DNA of 7,229 nucleotides from Dehalococcoidia bacterium UBA1152 (lineage in GTDB: Bacteria > Chloroflexota > Dehalococcoidia > Lucifugimonadales > UBA2962): assembly GCA_002311285.1 (NCBI GenBank), contig DBZU01000026.1, positions 31,753 through 38,981 on the forward strand, in the 5' to 3' direction. The translations under genes and the position numbers were made by a program. Of the stretch, positions 5,904 through 7,229 are shown in pieces (positions within the stretch are counted from its first letter, which is position 1; every line of letters begins with the position of its first letter). Below the pieces are notes generated by a model. That model was given only the letters and a program-made list of their open reading frames with translations. It had not been told where the DNA came from and ran no database searches.

Positions 5904-5981
5904 ATGTCTAAAGGACATTGGCTTATCGGAACCATTTTCTTTATAGCAGCTGTTGTGATAATTCTGGTTAGGGTCACTTAA
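5904..5981 (+). CDS. Possible 25-aa single-helix membrane peptide
   Basis: A short frame, MSKGHWLIGTIFFIAAVVII followed by LVRVT, which is one hydrophobic helix with a basic N-terminus. Its ATG has no ribosome site of its own, but an eight-codon frame, MKDFIVNV (5885-5911), has AGAGG ahead of it, and its TAA overlaps this ATG region (ATGTCTAA), so coupling is possible. The last codons and stop (GTC ACT TAA) are supplied by E-block copy 2, as if a longer gene had been cut by the repeat. Small toxins and membrane stress peptides look similar, but this could be a remnant or chance. Not recognised. Confidence 0.35.
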   Translation: MSKGHWLIGTIFFIAAVVIILVRVT

Positions 5982-6040
5982 ATACCAACTAGGTTTTTAG
6001 TAAATTAAAAAATCTAGCTTAAAATTATTAGCCCGGTTGT
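5972..6040 (+). repeat. E-block repeat, copy 2
   Basis: GGTCACTTAAATACC, then TAAATTAAAAAATCTAGCTTA and a diverged GCCCGGTTGT end. It lies 176 bp after copy 1 in the same direction. Downstream, TTTATATCTAAAAAAGGGT matches sequence following copy 0, so the repeated unit extends to about 6080. Confidence 0.65.
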
Positions 6041-6217
6041 AGGTTTTTGGATACTGTTTATATCTAAAAAAGGGTACTTCTCTACAAAGCTATACAAAGG
6101 CTATTAAAGAGACTAGGGATGTTCCTATAGACCTGCTGTCTAAAATAGCCTCTTAAGTTCAATCCAATAAAAGTTTCATTGTTTTTTTCATTGTCCTAAC
6201 TTTGCTTTCTTTAGTTT
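6041..6217. other. Gene-free stretch before leader C
   Basis: Holds the tail of the E-block unit, an eight-pair inverted repeat AGGCTATT...AATAGCCT with a long loop (about 6098-6152), and TTTCATTGT twice around a T-run (6174-6194). A frame without any start codon (6043-6156, with KAIKETRDVPIDLLSKIAS) could be a coding relic. I see no supportable gene. Confidence 0.35.
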
Positions 6218-6326
6218 CTTAGCTACAATATTTAGAACATTAAGAGAGCTTTAGCTCTGCTATTAGCACTTAATGCTATCTGTCACACTACGTAACCCTT
6301 CATAATTGGAAGTTTTATATTGTGAC
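6218..6326 (+). repeat. Leader repeat, copy C
   Basis: Shares TTAGCTACAATATTTA and the TAGCA-cttaa-TGCTA hairpin (6264-6278) with copy B, then CACACTACGTAACCC, CATAAT and TATATTGTGAC up to the tRNA. Compared with B it carries about 25 extra bases, including a hairpin AGAGCT-tt-AGCTCT (6245-6258). The first hairpin of copies A and B is missing. Confidence 0.7.
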
Positions 6327-6430
6327 GCCGAGGTGGCGGAATTGGTAGACGCGCAGCGTTGAGGGCGCTGTGGCCGCAAGGCTGTGGGTGAACTGCAGAC
6401 AGTTCATTTCATCTGTTCGAGTCACAGAGT
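6327..6430 (+). pseudogene. tRNA-Leu(GAG)-like sequence with degenerate 3' part
   Basis: The best preserved of the three copies: GCCGAGG acceptor strand, intact D arm, perfect anticodon arm CAGCG-TTGAGGG-CGCTG (6354-6370, anticodon GAG at 6361-6363) and a variable arm GGCC-GCAA-GGCT (6372-6383). It then departs from a tRNA: an extra hairpin TGAACTG-CAGA-CAGTTCA (6389-6406) comes before a T-loop-like TTCGAGT (6416-6422) in a poor stem, and the sequence runs on as AGAGTTATGC with no strand able to pair with GCCGAGG. It is therefore unlikely to be charged as a tRNA. It may be a decayed gene or an element-encoded tRNA-like RNA. It lies 40 bp from the convergent gene at 6470-7042. Confidence 0.6.
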
Positions 6431-6469
6431 TATGCTGTTTTTTATGCTGTTATCGTGAGAATTATTGAT

Positions 6470-7042
6470 TTATTTCCTGTCTCTTAATAACTGAGGGATA
6501 TTTAATTGTTTACTCGGTTCAATGTATACAAACATATATAAAAGAAACTGCGTTTCGTCTGTAGAAAGAGTAGTCAGCGACATTGACCAGATACCTTTAC
6601 TCGTATTAACAATGAATCCTCTTCGCTTAAGTGATTGAAGTCGGTCATTAATATAATCCTCTAGGCTCTCTTTGTACCATTTAGGATATAAGCTCATCCA
6701 TGTGGTATGTCTAGGGTCGAAGCTAATTTCTAATCTGTCTCTAACTGAACTAACTATTTCAGCTCTGGTTTTATCTCTAAATCCTCGAATTGAGTAGGTC
6801 GTCCCGTTCTTCTCCAGTGTCCAACATAGAAGTATAGCTGCATCAATAATAGATGCTGGAACACCTGTATGTTCCTTATATATACCTCTTGGTTTTTTAG
6901 CCTTAGGTTGTGGGGTATCAATACCCAATAGATTAGCTATAGCAGCCTTGTAGCTCTTACTGCCAGAAACTTTCAAATGCTTGTCTAATGCTGCCTTAGT
7001 TTCTGCATCTAATTGGATAGGTATTTGTTTCTTGTCCGCCAT
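6470..7042 (-). CDS. Ribbon-helix-helix-like/winged-helix-like cassette protein, copy 2
   Basis: 190 aa from the ATG at 7042; a TTG at 7048 would add two residues. It is a paralog of the protein at 4656-5219 with the same layout: IPIQLDAETKAALDKHLK then GSKSYKAAIANLLG (residues 7-40, ribbon-helix-helix-like), basic linker PKAKKPRG (46-53), IIDAAILLCW (65-74), DKTRAEI (90-96), TTWMSLYPKWYKESLE (113-128), and RLQSLKRRGFI (134-144) with GIWSM as a possible wing. Eight or so residues (SIRGFRDK region) are extra relative to copy 1, and the last 30 residues differ. Conservation peaks in the C-terminal half, suggesting a shared binding function, whereas the N-terminal strand (IPIQL against THIRV) has diverged and could recognise different sites. 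Family unknown. Confidence 0.8.
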   Translation of the reverse strand: MADKKQIPIQLDAETKAALDKHLKVSGSKSYKAAIANLLGIDTPQPKAKKPRGIYKEHTGVPASIIDAAILLCWTLEKNGTTYSIRGFRDKTRAEIVSSVRDRLEISFDPRHTTWMSLYPKWYKESLEDYINDRLQSLKRRGFIVNTSKGIWSMSLTTLSTDETQFLLYMFVYIEPSKQLNIPQLLRDRK

Positions 7043-7046
7043 TTCC

Positions 7047-7151
7047 AAATATTACCATTTCAGTATGGATTTAAGGTAATTCAGGGCGTGTTTTAATGTG
7101 GTCTGAGAGTCCCAGCAAAGCCTGTAGAGCGATGTTTTTCAACGGTCACTT
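7047..7151 (-). repeat. D-block repeat, copy 2 (upstream of cassette protein copy 2)
   Basis: The same block as 5699-5803, beginning AAATATTACCATTTCA close to the gene start and ending CAACGGTCACTT. It differs at scattered positions (for example GGGCGTG for AGGCTG). It is placed directly upstream of the minus-strand gene and should hold its promoter. Confidence 0.7.
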
Positions 7152-7229
7152 GAATACTAACCACGATTTTGACAATTTAAAAAATCAAGCTTAAATAATG
7201 TCTTACCCCGTTGTGCATATGGGGATATG
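7144..7229 (+). repeat. E-block repeat, copy 3, running to the window edge
   Basis: GGTCACTTGAATAC, then TTTAAAAAATCAAGCTTA, then CCCCGTTGTGC and GGGGATATG at the very end. It is the most complete E block here and shows the order from which copy 0 and the tRNA-half-B junction can be derived. Being cut at the edge, it implies that the array continues. Confidence 0.65.

Noticed and set aside
6043..6156. Open frame containing KAIKETRDVPIDLLSKIAS
   Set aside because: It has no ATG, GTG or TTG in frame and no ribosome site. It may be a relic of a coding sequence but cannot be supported as a gene.
2960..7229. CRISPR array or integron attC array
   Set aside because: The repeats are long (65-130 bp), few and unevenly spaced, with no short regular repeat-spacer pattern, no attC-like folded sites at cassette ends and no Cas or integrase gene in the window.

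Overview
The window comes from a moderately AT-rich bacterial chromosome. The coding style is bacterial: Shine-Dalgarno sites, one well-supported TTG start, and bacterial tRNA-Leu features with a long variable arm. A YtcJ-type amidohydrolase next to an amidase, a stand-alone RRM protein and DUF3054 membrane proteins would suit an environmental, perhaps marine, lineage such as SAR202-type Chloroflexota. That placement is a guess from gene content and no marker gene in the window settles it.

Left third (1-2906, all minus strand): ordinary metabolic genes. A class I SAM-dependent methyltransferase (2103-2906) is followed by a long perfect hairpin (2016-2054). Next come an amidohydrolase (260-1876) and the start of an amidase-signature enzyme (<1-276), which overlap by 17 nt and are probably translated together as an amide or cyclic-amide hydrolysing pair.

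Right two thirds (about 2940-7229): an accessory, repeat-built region. Three times (G1 at 3085, 4361 and 6327) a conserved leader of roughly 110-130 bp runs into the 5' part of a tRNA-Leu gene: acceptor 5' strand, D arm and anticodon loop, with anticodon UAG once and GAG twice. In the first two copies tRNA identity stops exactly at the 3' edge of the anticodon loop and the sequence switches to a second repeated block (E block, GGTCACTTRAATACC...CCCCGTTGTGC). The third copy keeps a perfect anticodon arm and a variable arm, then degenerates with an extra hairpin and has no matching 3' acceptor strand. No copy is an intact tRNA gene.

Between the tRNA copies lie minus-strand cargo genes: two paralogous proteins of about 190 aa (4656-5219 and 6470-7042) with a ribbon-helix-helix-like N-terminus and a probable winged-helix C-terminus, a DUF3054 four-helix membrane protein (5240-5668), and a decayed C-terminal fragment of a second DUF3054 gene (3182-3370). 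The paralogs and the DUF3054 gene share an upstream D block ending in GGTCACTT, or at least its AAATATTACCATTTCA end. Plus-strand genes are an 86-aa RRM protein with a strong terminator, a 34-aa lysine-rich protein and a possible 25-aa single-helix membrane peptide.

My reading (inference) is a tandem array of small, partly decayed cassettes built at a tRNA-Leu attachment site. Each unit brings a promoter plus tRNA 5' half, and the cargo includes a putative DNA-binding protein. No integrase or transposase lies inside the window, and the array appears to run on past its right end.
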